From Anopheles merus (lineage: Eukaryota > Arthropoda > Insecta > Diptera > Culicidae), in the NCBI RefSeq assembly GCF_017562075.2, contig NC_054083.1:30289558-30353557 (forward strand): DNA of 64,000 nt, given 5' to 3'. The notes beneath the pieces were generated by a model, which was given only the letters and a program-made list of their open reading frames with translations, did no database searches and was not told the DNA's origin. Positions 20,416 through 34,400 of the stretch are shown piece after piece; within the stretch, counting starts at the first letter, position 1; every line of letters starts with the position of its first letter. Made by a program: the position numbers and the translations under genes.

Positions 20416-23400
20416 AAGAATGCCATAAAATTGCATCAAAATGTAGCACATCTACGGCTGAACGGAAGATTATTTTTTTACCTCTAATCTGTATTATAAC
20501 GCTGTCATGTATCGACCATATTTCTTGTTACCATGCTATACGAAAAGCGCTTTGCTTGACAGGATATGAATTCACACCTCAGCATATTACGCTCCAAATG
20601 CTAATAACAAGTGAAGTAATTTGAATATGAATTTCCCGTAATTGACCATCATGCTATGTAATAAACAGACGGGAATCTTACAACAACTCGTACTGAACGA
20701 TCGAAACGGAACTCTACGCTCATTCCTCCTACATCAAGTGGTGTTGGAAAACCATAGTGAGACAATCCCCAAAAAGTTCACTGGTAGGTGTGTATGAGTG
20801 TAAATAGCTCGAGAAGCTTTCTTCCCGTCGCCCCACAGCAGCTGCAAATAAAAAGTGTCAGTTTATATTAGAAGTCACATATCGTTTGTGGTTTTTTATT
20901 TGCGGCCCGCAGCAGTCGGGACACGTGTTTTGCAGATCGCAAAAGGAATAGGAGTAGGAGGGTGAACTTACTCGGCTGACAGATACCGGATACCAGGGCC
21001 AGATGAGCCCACACGACTGTATTCGGTTGGTTTTCGGTTTGCCTTTTTATGCAATTTGCGCCCCATCTCGTGGTTTAAGCGAAGGAGGGAGTCGCGGAGA
21101 CGAAGAGCTCGACAGCGTGGCAGTCTCGAAAGTTTTCCAAACAAGGTTGGTTGGCTGGTGGCAAAAGTTCTTGCAGTGCCTGTGCCGCTGTGGTCGCGAG
21201 CTCTGGTGAAGCTGCTACGGTCCTCCTCCGCCCGCGTTTGTATGCCAGCAGCAGTGTTGTTGTCCCTGCCCTGCCCTACAGCATCAAAACCACCAACAAC
21301 TGATCTCATTTGCTGAACGAGTGTGTGTTTTTGGATAATTCGGTGTAGCAAGGGCAAGGGTTGGAGCAGGTCGGACGCTTTTGGCTAAAAAGTTTGCCCC
21401 GACAAGCGCCACCGCCCGGCGAACATAAGCAAATGGGATTAAATTTGGCAACAGTTTGTGCTTCATAATTTATGCAAAATTATGAGTTTATAAATCAAGC
21501 CGTTGCTTGTTCGGACCGGGTGGGGGTGGGCATCCTGCTGCCAGCTGGAACCGTGCAGTAGGAATCGATCCTTTCGGTTAAAAAAAAAAAAAACACGCCC
21601 TGTCGGCTACGACTGCCCATGGATTGGGGAGGGTGCAAATATCTCACATTTCCAATTTCTTGCAGCCGAAAACGAAACGTGCGGGAATGCATTCGATCCG
21701 GCCATCGTCGTGCCCATCGTGTCCGCCGGCACGAAAATGAATCGAACCTGACGGTTTCGGCAACTGATATCTTACTTGGGCGTGAAATAGCGCGATCGTA
21801 ACATGAACCCAGTCCGCCGGTCGTGACTGTTTTGTTTCGGGGAATAAAATTTTACGCGGTTCGATACACGCTGCCTGCACGTCGAATCTGTCTGTAACCG
21901 CGGATTTGGCGAAAGCTACAGATCAGCGGAACAGATGAGCAGATCGAAGTTGCGCTGCTGCTGCGGGCAAGTGTGTCGTATTTTATACGATTTGATGATT
22001 GTTTGTTGCCGCTGCTGCTGCTGCTCGCTTGCGGTTGCAATGTCGATTTTGCGTGACTTTCCCGCGCCTTCTGTTTGTCTGCGGGAATATACCTATTGAA
22101 CTTGTGGTGTAGTGTTTTCGAGGGAGAAGAAAGCATGCAATGATATTGCAATTTTATTAGCGATGGTACCATGGCACGCTGAAATTACCCTGCGGGAATT
22201 CCATGGAAGTACTTGTGTGAGTTCAGTACCTCTCCGTACATGGAGGTGATGGAACATCATTGCCATAAGACACCCGTGCTTGAGGTTGGCGTGGATTCTG
22301 GAGTACGTGGATAGTGTTGCACGTTTCTCATCTTTTTATTGGCGTGCAGTAGATGGTAGTAAAATGGTGAGCTACGGTGTGTTTTGAAAGAAGAAAGTGT
22401 GAGTTGTTTCATGGTAAAGTAATGGTGCTTTCATTGATTTGTGTAATACTTTATACTTTAACATAGCATTCTTTTCTTTAATAATATGATTTTAAATAAT
22501 GATTTAAAAAGATAATTGTACAGCTGTTATGTTTAAAGCTTCGATTGAGACACATAGTGGAAACATTAAATTTTTGCACTCTCTCTCTCTCTCATTCCTC
22601 TCAACACTCTCATTCCTATTTGAATGTTTTGTAGGCATGTTTTCAGTAAAATATATTTATTTCAATGTACTATTTTCAAAACTAACCTTTAATTATATTT
22701 TTTGGATATTTTACCCATCGAAAGATCAAGTAATAACCCTTATGATAGTGTAATAGTCTCTGAAGTATAATATTTTCAACATTTCACCTTGTTCATTTTT
22801 CTACAAACTAAATTCTAGATGAAAAATTAAAACATCTGCCATTATACACTACCAAACGACATTAACAAAAAAGAGCTAAATCGTCGGAAAGAAGCAGAGA
22901 AACACAAATTTACAGTGAAATATGAAATAAGAACATGATGACTGTAAAAATACACACACGAGTTCAATAAGTAAACAAATAATTCGAGCAAATTGTTAAA
23001 CAAATATGTTAACTGAAGAAATCATATGAAAGCAATAGAAATGTTTAAAAACTATGATCTGATAATAGCAAAAGAGTGTAATAAATAAATGCATGCATTG
23101 AGGTGTATTACAAACAAACAACAAGTTAAATAATTCATACCTCCACAAAAAAATCGAGGTAAAAAAATGAACTTAAATAATCTCTATTAAGAATAAACGT
23201 AAAACGAAAGTATATGTACAAACACTTGCTGTTGCTATTAACTGCATAGTTCGATAATTTGAGACTGCTAGCATATCTAAAGCTGAGTGAGCACATACAT
23301 CATCACTACTATTTAAACATTCAACAAGCATCTGTCACGAAAGGGAATCAATGACTTATCTCCAATTTTTACTGTTGCCGATGGTATTTGAAATTCCCTT

Positions 23401-25126
23401 TGTTAAGAAAACAATTCCCCCGAGCTTGGCTTGGAAGAAAATCCCTTCCGGTTTAGTCCGATTATGCTCCGCGTCGAGGATCACAGCACAACAAAGCACG
23501 CAAACCATACGCGAGGCGTTCCAATCACGCCGTGGAAGCATCCGTAATGCTAATCCGTTCCGTTGCTCGGGGCGAAGTGAACCGTGGCCCACTGGGGTGA
23601 TGGGTTTGCCAAGTGTGTAGTGTTATCCTCTTACAGGTCAGTCGCGCCCGGGACAGCTCAGACAGTCAATCACGGTAATCTCTCCCTTTCTTTGCCCTCG
23701 TTTGTGTGCCGAATTTTCACCCGAAAATATTCCCCCCCCCCTCGGGGGAGGGGAGGGATTTCGGTTCTTCCCAAACATCAAACTACCATTGGCGAAGGAA
23801 AATTGGATTTATCGGAGCCGGGAGCTAATTTGACCGGCCCGGGTGCCGCCCGACCTTTTGCAGCTTAGTAGCTGCTTAGCCAGGTGCATAACGATGCCTT
23901 GTCGAACGATAAGACGCTCCCGCCCGGTTCCGTTCGTCGTTCGTTCGATTTGGTCCGCGCGTTTGCAAGGTGTCGGTCGAGTCGGACGGGCTGTCGCGCG
24001 GAGTTGTGCGCTCGGTGTACCATTATCGTCATTTGTTCGCTCGGCTGCATGCTGGTCGTCCCCACTACCCGTTCGTTTGCATTCGTGGCGGTAGGACGCA
24101 TCGTCGCAATGGGGGGAGCCCGGGAAACGATGGATGGAGAGTCTCGAGATCGGTCACCGCGCTGCAGCCACGTGTCGAGGGGGTCGACGGCGTTCGCTGG
24201 TGGGTTTTTGGCGCATGCATCGTACAAAACGGCACAAGTGGTCGCTTTTGGTCGCGCGCCACCGTATTGTTATTGTGCGCGCCTCTCGTTTTGTGCTGTG
24301 TCCTGTGTGTGTGTGTGTGGTTGTCGAGGGTTTTTTGGAGTGGAGTCGGGTCCCCGTCTAGACAGGGACTAGACTTCATAAAAAGCGCCCCGAAAGCATG
24401 CATGCATTTTCACGCTTCCAAGCGCGCTTGTACACACAGCCACATACACACAAACACACACACCAAGAGCGACAAGGACAATAAGTTAAATTGAAAGGGA
24501 GGGTGGGGAGGGTGGCTAGGGAGGTGCAGCACACAAACATTTTCAACCTTGGCCTGCCGCACCACCAAAACGGCACCGAGGTTCGTCTTTTGGCATCGGT
24601 TCGATGATGCATACTACAGACCGGGCGCTTACCTTTGATCATGCCAGCTCGGTACGTGTACGGGGTGTGTGTATGTGTGTGCAGTCGTTTGACAATTTGG
24701 GCGTTTTCTTTCGTTACTTCGACGCAAAAGAAAAGTGTATGACAACTTTGTAGTTCGATTTGAGCGGTTTTATGAAGGGGAGAAGGAGTGTGAAAATCCA
24801 ATTCAACGTATTGTCTAGCCGATTGTCGTTCGACAAGATGGAGAAAGAGAGAGAATGGGGCAAATATAATAATTCTTTTCAACTTACAAAGCATGAATGA
24901 GGAAACAATGAAGCACCAAAACATTTTTAATTTACAACTTACTTTAAAAGTTTGTTTTTAATTTTCACGGGATCACAATGTTGTAATCGACCAGGGCTGC
25001 TGGAGTTATTAGAAGAAACAATACTGTGTAAGACAGTTGCAGCACGATGGTTACTGTTTGTTTGAATGGAAATGGTAGTCATTTCTCCTCCTTAGGGCTC
25101 ATTACTGTTTCAGTCGTCGTGATTAC
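20416..25126 (+). other. Intronic DNA, no gene supported
   Basis: GC-richer at 20800-22150 and 23580-24880, and AT-rich between. It includes a short CT run at 22579-22593, a GT run near 24306-24318, a C-run/G-run hairpin at about 23731-23756, and the CTAG-rich block GTCTAGACAGGGACTAGAC at 24356-24374 that echoes the one at 2066. Open frames at 23884-24494 overlap in all frames and have arginine-rich, GC-driven translations, so they are not called. Confidence 0.4.
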
Positions 25127-25128
25127 TA

Positions 25129-25569
25129 CAGCCGTTGTCGCTAAATTTTGACTCTAAAATTTTTTCACCTATTTTTGTATCAAAGACACCATTTTTTGAC
25201 AGCGTGTTACAATTTTTGCCTCTAATGCATCAATTTTTGAATCCAAAATTATTTAAATTAAATAAAGTAGTTAATAATTTCTATGATCTTATTCAAAATA
25301 TAACAATTACTGTACCAATTTTGGAAGTTTGAATGGTGTGAAAAATAGCATGTATTTTCAGGAGTAAACAATGGCTTTAAAATTTATAGAATGTAATTTT
25401 TTTTTCTCAAAAAACTCTCAAATTACATGATTTTTGTATTTTTTATTTGATGTAAAATAAAAGTTGTCAAAAGTATACTGAAATACTTTGTAAAAATATG
25501 TCTGACTGTTGACCGATGATGACTGTTAAAAATTGATGCCTTAGAGCCAAAATTAGGTGGCAACGACTG
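25129..25569. mobile_element. Tc1/mariner-type MITE with TA duplication
   Basis: A 441-bp AT-rich element flanked by TA on each side (25127-25128 and 25570-25571). The outer 29 bases of the ends match in inverted orientation at 23 positions (left CAGCCGTTGTCGCTAAATTT, right reading inward CAGTCGTTGCCACCTAATTT). The left end also carries a second internal copy (GCCTCTAATGCATCAATTTT, about 25218-25237) of a motif present once at the right end, indicating a duplicated subterminal segment. It has no transposase frame. The TA duplication and CAG start fit the Tc1/mariner/IS630 group. Confidence 0.8.
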
Positions 25570-25571
25570 TA

Positions 25572-28500
25572 ACTTATCCAAAGGAAAATTGTAAAGTATT
25601 TCGTTTGTTTATTACTTTATTAACACATCTCATATATTTCCTTTTTTTTGTTCCCAACTGTTGTATCATTCTTTTTTGCCTTTTTTTGCGCCGAAAAGAA
25701 TGCAATCGAAAAAGTTGCTGTAAATTGATAACCCTTTCAGCTAAATGAAATCAAACTTGCACAAAAGCAAACCACCCAACAAAAACAAACTACAGCCACA
25801 GCCTTTCCACTTTCAACTGCCAAAATCCGTTTTGGCATCTGTGTGCATTCCCGGCTGCCCGGCCGCGCAAAATAGGCGGCAGCAGCAGCAGCAGAAAAGA
25901 ATATATATTTTGATTAACATCCCGCTGTCAGTGATGGATGATGCATGCGGTTTTAATATGCAGATCAGCAAGCAGCGCCCAGACCAGCCAGCCAGCCTGG
26001 CCAGCAGCATAAAGCGGCGGCAGCAGCGGCGGCGGCATGTTGCCTCCCAATAGGTCAATTAAATGACTGATGATCATCCAAATGCGACAGCGAACGCTTT
26101 GAATTGGAACGGCGGCCGCACCGCGCAGCCGTCTTGTATTCTCTGCGGTCTTTGTGTCTCCCAATATAGAGAGGAAGAAGAATGAAAGGAAGAAAAAAAA
26201 ACGGTATCCATGTATGTCTCGGTTGGATGGCGTGGTGGGAAGGAAGGAAGCGTTCCGTCCGTCGGGCACGATCTGTCCGGAGGTGCCAAAACCAGACATT
26301 CGTCATTTCGGAAACGGTTGGTAGACGACGAACGGGCACAAATGGAATAATGGTTTTTTTTTAAAAAATGCACAAAGTGAGTAATAAAGGAGAAGTCGTG
26401 GGACGTACGTTACGTTATAGGTAATATATTTAAAGATGCAATGGGTAGTTTCGAGTCCGCTCAAACAATTCAACTCACTTTTTAATCCCAATTTTCAGTG
26501 TCTTTGATCACGTGGCATGGAAGGGCTTTAAAGTAAAGCTCCGTACTTTTTTTCCAATCATCCACAGGTTATTGCACTTGCACAACCCGAAAAACACCCT
26601 ATCATAAGTGTCAAAACGCAAGACAAAAGCAAGCAAGCAAGCAAAAAATGCAGACAGAAAAAGAAAGACCACAACGAACACCAAAACAAAACAAAAAAAA
26701 AGCTTATCCGAAACCCGAAAGTGAGCAAAATAAATGTCGTCTGGAAATTTATGCTGCTGCTTCTGCTGCTTCTACTGCTGCTGCTCCTAGGGTTGGACAT
26801 CTTGGACTGCCCGCCCCGGGGAGGGTGTTTGGACTGCGGCTCGTCTGCGGCATTCCGTTCCGAACGTGAAAAGGGGTGCAAAATCGTCGGTTGGCTCGTT
26901 CGTTCGGGTTCGGCGGTGGTTCATAAATTTCAGCTCTAAATGATCGATTAATTATGGAAACCGTTTTCGATCCTTTTGCGCGACGTGCCGGGCGCACTTT
27001 GTCTACCGAAAACTCGCAAACACGTTGTGCGTGTGTGTGTGTGTGTGTGTATGCATTTTTTAGCTTCTTCGTTTGGCTCATTTACTATCCCGACGGACAC
27101 ACCCGACTTACGGCTGGGATGGACGAGACTCCTTGATAAGCATATGAAAACCGGTCCAATGTGATAAATCGAACCGAGAACTTGGATTAGATGCATTGGC
27201 AATAGCATCCATGTCGTGTCTTTTCGATGTCCTCGGAGCTATTTGAAGCAGTTTGAAAGATGTATTTCAACAAAATCTTTTTATTGTTAACAAACTGCAG
27301 TAGTCATTTACCAAAACTTATAATAATCTTTCCTATGTTGAGATTTGAAGATAAAAACTGCAGGCTTGAATAAGCTTGTTGAAAAGAGAGTCGGTGGTTT
27401 ATCAATGATTCGAACGTGACTTTTATGATTTTCCTTATCTTGTTCTACCTTCTACAATCTGCAATTATTTATACTCGATTTACAAGACCAAGATGCCTTC
27501 TTGCTTTCAATAAAAACCGTCCAGAAAGCTTCTTAATTAACTAAAATGGAGAAACAAACATCTGCCCAACCCTACCACGCGCTAGAAGAGCTGCTCGTCA
27601 CAATTTAATGCCCCCCTGACAAACTGACCGAACGGGGTCATAGAAAGGAAAGCGTCCAGCACCTCCAACAGCCAGCCACGCTGTCCTTGTGTCCTTTTCT
27701 TTTCACTCATGTTTTTTTTTCTTCTTCTTTTCTCTTGCATTCCATCCCTGGCAAACGGTACCGCCTAATGACCTCGATGAAAAGCATTTAATAAGGTTGA
27801 CTCGGTTTATGTGATTTTTATTACCGCTCGTTCATCCCGGCGATAAATAAACACATTTCACCCGGTGCAGTATGCGTCCCGGGCTGTGCACTGTTGGCCC
27901 GGGAGCGAAGGAGAGTTGACGATGACGAACGCCGAGCGGGGGCCGAGTGTGTGGCGAGCCACTTAAACTGTCGTCACTGGAGCAAGGGAGAAATTTGCGA
28001 TTTAAATAACAAAAGTAAACATCCCAGCAATTTATAATTGTCATTATCATTAAGGAAAGATGTTTCTTTATAGTTCTTTTGGTGCGGGTTTGGCTGTGTG
28101 CTTCTTCAAGCCACCAGCCTTTCAAAAACTGCATTTGACAAGCGGTGTACGTGGCGGTGTAGGCTTTCCAGTTTGGGGCTGTTTTACGAGCCATTTTCTG
28201 CGTGCCGACCGACCAAAGGGCACTGCTACTTTGCCTGCAGTCTCCAAGGCTTCCCGTTTTCCGTTTTAAGACGCACGCTGCATGGCTGACGGCCGGTGAA
28301 AAGGAAGCAAATTAAAACATCTTCAACCTCGCCGAGCTGCGTTGCTGCTTATTATCCCTTGCACGGATCGTGTCGTCCGCGACTGCACGACGCAGACAAA
28401 TGTTGTGCAATTTTCGTGCGTTGTTACATTATTCCCCAAGTGCTGTCTCCTCATGCCCATGAGTTTCGGCAAACAACGATTAAACCGTAAGAAGACAACA

Positions 28501-31442
28501 ATCCAAACACAGTCACCCCGGGACGAGAGGAACCAGACGAACAAATAAAAAAAAAACGGAGCTACAGCAAAAATGCAACAATCGCCGTGTTCCAGCGTTT
28601 CCTAATTTGCTTAAAACCACGCAGCCGCGCAGGGATGCGATTTCGCTTGGTCACGGCGGTGTACAGGGCGGGGTGGTCCCGGCTCTACGATGCACCATCA
28701 ATCTCTGTCGCGAAATTAATTTCTCTCCCAACTGCACATGACATACGACGCCAAATATCTGGCCTGGCTCTGGTAACATCGGCAGCAAAGCCATGCAAAG
28801 CACCGAGCACGCCGCGGCCAGTGCAAGAAAGAAGAAGATCACCCAGGCAGGAAGACGCACACACACACACCGGGGCGGTCGGGTTCGCTGTGCGTACGCT
28901 GTCAGATTGGCTGGGAGAAATATTAATTATTCTCGAAAATAATAAACAATTACCGAAAAAAGGAGGCCCCTTGCGCTGATTTATCGCTACAACACGACAT
29001 TCTTTGGGGGCAAACGGTGCACTGGAACAGCGCAGGATACCAACGTGTATCCTCCCAAGGGGGTTCGTTGGCCGCCGGTGTTGCGCATACGCACTACACA
29101 AAAAAAAAAAAAAACACACACACACACATGGCAAAAAAGTGGCACTGTGGTTTTTGTTGCTGTAACTACACAATTAAGCTTTGGCCGGTGGAGGCCCTGG
29201 TCAGTGGTTGGTAGAAGAAGTGCAATTGCAAAAGCAGCTTTCTGTACTTCTTTCGTGGTTGATAGATGATTGTGACGGTTGATAGCAGTGTAGTATTTGG
29301 TGGCTGGCTAATCTTGCAAAATAGATTTTAAAAGGCGTGTAGTTATTTATTTTGGAAGGTTTCTCTAAAAGGGAAACCCATTGTGCAAGAGACTTATTGG
29401 CATTTAACATTAACAATATAATAAATGATTTTGTTGTATTTCTCCTTGGCTATTCCTTCTGAAGTGTGGAGTTCTGAAGACTACACTTAAGAATTTCTTT
29501 GGCAATTTCAAATTTGCTTCATATCACTATTTACTCATGCCACATATCGTTTTATTTCAATGCCTTATAATTTGACCTTTATGTTTTTGCATTAATATTA
29601 AAATGATTCAGCGGTTTCATTTGGTTTACTTAGAATAACTTTGCGCTTTCATTTGCAGATGCTTTCATTATCTTTTTAAATTCATTTCAATGGGTGCTTC
29701 ATTTCAATAAGTCTTACGAATTAAATTCCTGAATAATAAAAGTCAATATTTCTTCTACACAATATCGAGAACTTGGGGTAGATTACCTAGTCTTACCTTG
29801 AATAATCGGCCTTGAAATAAAGTTAATAAGCGTTTCACAAAGTTTGCTGCATTTGTGTTATGTTGTTCAGGAAATTAAATAAAAAATGTAAACTAGGAAT
29901 AATATAACTGTTGCCATATCATACATATTTAATGTTTGATCAATGGAATAAAGAAATCATTTCAAGTAACATGTGCCCTTTGCATCCTCCTTCATTTACT
30001 CATTATGTGGACCTGTACAGGAAGTCCGTCCAAGAAGTGTTATACATCTGATACACGAATTCTGAGATAAGCGTGTTTTTTACGTTCTTTGAGAAAATTA
30101 AAAATTCAAAAAGTTTCACAATTTTTATCTCCAGTCAGAATCATATCAAAACATTGATTCTAGTCACTAAATTCGTACTACTTCAAGCAAAGTTTAAAAA
30201 AAAAACTACCTATATTTTGGCTGTGAACTAAGACTTTCGCAGATATTCGACATGTGCAGTTGCTTCCCAGTCTGTATGAATAGCGTATCTTGAGAATAGC
30301 CTGCATGTGGATGAACAAGTGTACATGTGTCTTATTGCTTTTTGATGAGATTTTGAATATAATGCTGGAAGGAATACAGTGTCGCTGTGCATTGAGAAGG
30401 GCTTGAATAAATGGCATATAAATTATAAGAAAAAAAATGAGTTAATCAAAAACAAACTGTGGTTCTTCCATAGCGTGTTACACTGTACCGCGCCTTGACA
30501 ATGTCTAACTTTAGAGCATTCAGTCCTTTAAAACATCTTCCGAATAATCGTCGGCGTCAGGTTGAAAATAGCTATCAGACCAGTAAGCAGAAAAGATACC
30601 TTAAATCAGCAGGAATTGATTTGTAGTTCGCAAGACCACCCAAGACCCAGCCTGGCCAGTACGTGTAACTACCCCAGCCCCCCAATCACATGCAACGTCA
30701 GTCAGCTTGCAGGGCATCGTAAATTAAACAGACCATCCTTTCCTTTCCAAACATACACATTGTTCTACAATGTTTGCACGCTCCTCGGCGCCTCGTTAAA
30801 AAGGATTCCGCTTCCCATCAAAAGGAAAAAAAGCAATCCCCACGCTGGAAATGCGAGAAAGAGCTGTAATTTGAGCTGTCTAGTGAAGTGCAATTTGGCT
30901 CCTTTGTTTTTGCGGTGGTTTCCGCCCTGCTTTTTTTTGTTTTCTATCGGGCCTCCCATCCGGGGCGCTGCAATTGATACCGTGGCCGATAATTCATCCC
31001 GAGCGGGCTACAATGTTACAAAAGCAGCTCACCTTGTGCGTCCTTGATGGCGGCTGACGGTTTTTGGATCTCCACTCACCACTTAAAGTTAGCAAATGCT
31101 GGATCATTTCAAACTAGCCACACAAAGAAAGAGCAGAAAAAGCACGACACCCAAAAATATCCCTTCCATCAACAATGTCTTGCAAGTTCGGTTCCGGAAT
31201 TCCGGCAAACAGACGATCGGAGACGCGCGCTTGCAGCGGATGGACTTTAATTGCAGGGACCGTGGAGTGTATCGGGCTGACGCCATCAAACCGTAAACCG
31301 TACGGCCTTCCGGGCTCTCACCACTCGCACACGCACCCGGGACGGGTACAAAGTGATGTAAAGTGTCTCGAAAGTTTTTGCACCAAAGTTGCTTCAGTTG
31401 GCGTGGTTGAAAAGCGCCACACACCCAGACCACACCAATCAT
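25572..31442 (+). other. Intronic DNA, no gene supported
   Basis: Mixed composition, with AT-rich DNA at 27230-27560 and 29280-30560. Simple repeats are a CTG/CTT run at about 26751-26790, a GT run at about 27028-27050, and poly-A followed by CA at about 29099-29128. A 62-codon frame at 26751-26939 starts with twelve leucines from the CTG run and is treated under findings. No other feature is supportable. Confidence 0.4.
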
Positions 31443-31458
31443 GGGGGGGGGGGGGGGG
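31443..31458 (+). repeat. Poly-G run
   Basis: Sixteen consecutive G residues in intronic DNA. Such runs are rare and unstable in insects and can fold into G-quadruplex-like structures; the exact length may be uncertain from sequencing. Confidence 0.9.
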
Positions 31459-34400
31459 CGGTTGTCTGTCCGTAACGTAGCCGGCAGGAAAACCGTCCTT
31501 AAACAAATGTTACTTCCGATCGGCGAGTACAGTGGACCGTGGTATTGGACCCGATTCGGAATATCTTAAATCAACTGTTACCCCAAAAGTTTATCGTTAC
31601 GCTTCAATGCAGCAGCGTCAGTGGCAGCAGCCGGTAGCTTCCGGTATAACTGTAGAGAGGCGGAAAGTTATTGGCTTTGGGGAAAACTGGACGCCGCCGG
31701 GTATTTTGGGGTGTGAAATATTTCAATTGAAAAGCCAGGCATACAGGCTCCGTCGGTGCTTCCGCCGTGTCGGAGGAAGTCACTATCGTGCGATACGCGA
31801 GCATAATTATGGTGGAAAGTTTAGAAAGTTGCTCCGTTGTATTTTTCTAACGGTTGCGTCGGGCGGGGAAAGTTTAGACGGAAGCATTATGTGCATGCTC
31901 AAATTGTTCTTGCCGTGGCATTAGTGTTAAGTGTAATGGAAGGATCGATGGACAGTTTTTCAGTAATGGCGAAGTTGCAAAACAATTTTACATTTTACTG
32001 CTGTCTGTTGTGTACTATTTACATTTACTATTTACAATACATAATAATATAACAATTCGAAGTAAAAATGCCAAGTTTCAAATATTTTTTTATAATTTCA
32101 AAAAAGTAGAACGTTATATAACAACCGTTAAATCCACGCTCTCGTTTATCCGCACTGATGCAGCCATAAATACATTTTTTAACTCCAAAAACATAAATAC
32201 CGATCATAAATCGTTTCAAATGTTAAATAATAACACTTCAAACAACACAACATCGTGCTATACAAGAAGCAAACAGATCCAATATTCAACCAATGAAAAT
32301 ACGGCCGACGCACAGAAATGGAACACATCGGAAAGCTGAAACCATAAAGTTGGTTCGTTTCGGCATTTTCATCTCTCTCGTAGGAGGAGAAAAAAAGAGC
32401 TCCACCAAAACCAAATCACCATACATCGAAATGTCGCAAACATTCAAACAAAAAAGACAGAATCTATTTATTGGTGCTATTTTGTGACGAAATTCCACGA
32501 TGCAAAAGCATACTCGCGCACGCAAACTCTCACAAATAGGAAAAAAAACATGGAGCGTGTAACAAAATCACAAACGACCGACCGTAGTGTGGGATTTACG
32601 CAATTGCATTCTGGCGCAGGACAGAGCTTGTTATTTTTCCGTTAACTCAAACGTGAGCAGCAGAAAAAATGGCCTGTCCGTGCAGGGCAAAGGAAAGCAA
32701 AACATCGCTGGAATACAGCAGAATCCTTTTCCGTCGCGACGAGTGATGTATGGGCGTTGGGTGATCGTAAAAATGGGTTAAATTAGTGAGCATTTAATTA
32801 CCGCACTGACATTGTATTTCATTTTTAAATTGTCATTTCGTAGTGATCGTGGGAATTTTGCGTTGAAATTGGAAATGATTTACACAGTTTTGTTGAAAGA
32901 TCTTTAAAAGCAGACACTCAAGTATGAGCTGGTGATGGATTTTGTGAAACACTATTGTAAGATTTAATATTCCAGCACATTAATGGCTGTATAAACATCA
33001 AGATTCGTATACAAGACAGGACTCACAAACGACTGCATAAAGAAAGGGAATTGATTTATTCCCTTTATTTCTTTGCAACAAAATACGACACAAAACAGGA
33101 TGTAAAAATTACTTACGAAAAACGAAAGACAACCAAACACCTGAAAGACTCGTTCCCCGTTGGTGTTTTTACTACCTTTCGATGTCACAAGATCCCACCA
33201 TGATGGCAAGATCGCCTGTCAGTTACGCGAGAGATCACAGCTTTTTTGTTTTTGTTTTTGCACCGTGCATACTATTGCACATTGCACGCCCTCAGCCCCG
33301 AATGCAACAATGTTGTAAAACGCACACTGTACACAGGGTACGCGTACGATCAGCAAACCGAGCCCCACCCCCTGTCACGTTCGGCTATCGGTCAAAGTGA
33401 TCGAAATTATGTGCGACACATTGGCGCGTCAAGGCGCAGCGAGGCGTGAAACGAATCTCGCGGTTTCGGTTCCCGCTGGCAGCACCCCTTGGCAGCCGAT
33501 GCCGCCCAAGTACGATGGGTTTCGGGGTTACCTATCCTACCTGATTGTGCTGATGATACGCGACCGAAAGCGACATCCGGTGGCACGAAAACGCGTGCGT
33601 CTGTCGCAAGAAGGTGCTATGTCGCCCGCGCGGTGATGGTGGGAGGGATTTTGTAATGTAAGGAAAGTAATGCAGTCAAAAAATTAATGCTCGAATGTTG
33701 TACATTCGGGGGTAACAGGATGGAAAACAGGTTTGTGCTTCAAGTGAGGTTTTAGTTTATTTTTTACGATTATTCGCAAGACATGTTGTTGAAGATGGTC
33801 GGGTCTGAAAGACTAATGCGCCTGAAGGTATGCAAACTGTTGCATAATTTACAAAATTTACAATATTTGTTAATACACCCATAAATGATGATTTCTTGAT
33901 ACATATTTTATAATGTGATAAATGATACAACATATTAATATTTCACGTTCTGTTTTATTTTTAGGTAAGCTTATCCTTGCTCAACGTTTTTACAAAAAGA
34001 AGGGCAGCTCTACTAATTCCTACACTACGTCATCTAAATATCAAAGTAAAGAACAACAAATGTAAGTCACTTGAGGCAAACAATAAACCAGCGTTCTACT
34101 CACCCTAGAAACCGTACAATTATAAATGCAAATCCCTGATTCAAAGAACCAATCTCGCTCGACGACCTGTTTCAGTGCAAATTTGCTCCCATTTTACGCT
34201 CATTAGCCTTTCTCCGAAACCCTTTGCTGTAGCGGACTGGAGAGCGTGTTTAAAAAAATATATTAGAAAACATCGCATCAGCTCGCTCAGCAGAAAGTGG
34301 GTGGAAAACAGCACAACCTGCCAGAGGTCATCGGCGGGCATCGAATCTATGTTCGTGGATAGCAACAACAAAAAAGGAAACGAACAAAACAAACCAGCAC

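Noticed and set aside
23884..24494. Frames of 162-174 codons with many Arg/Cys/Val
   Set aside because: Three overlapping frames on the + strand plus one antisense; translations look like random GC-rich and GT-repeat DNA.
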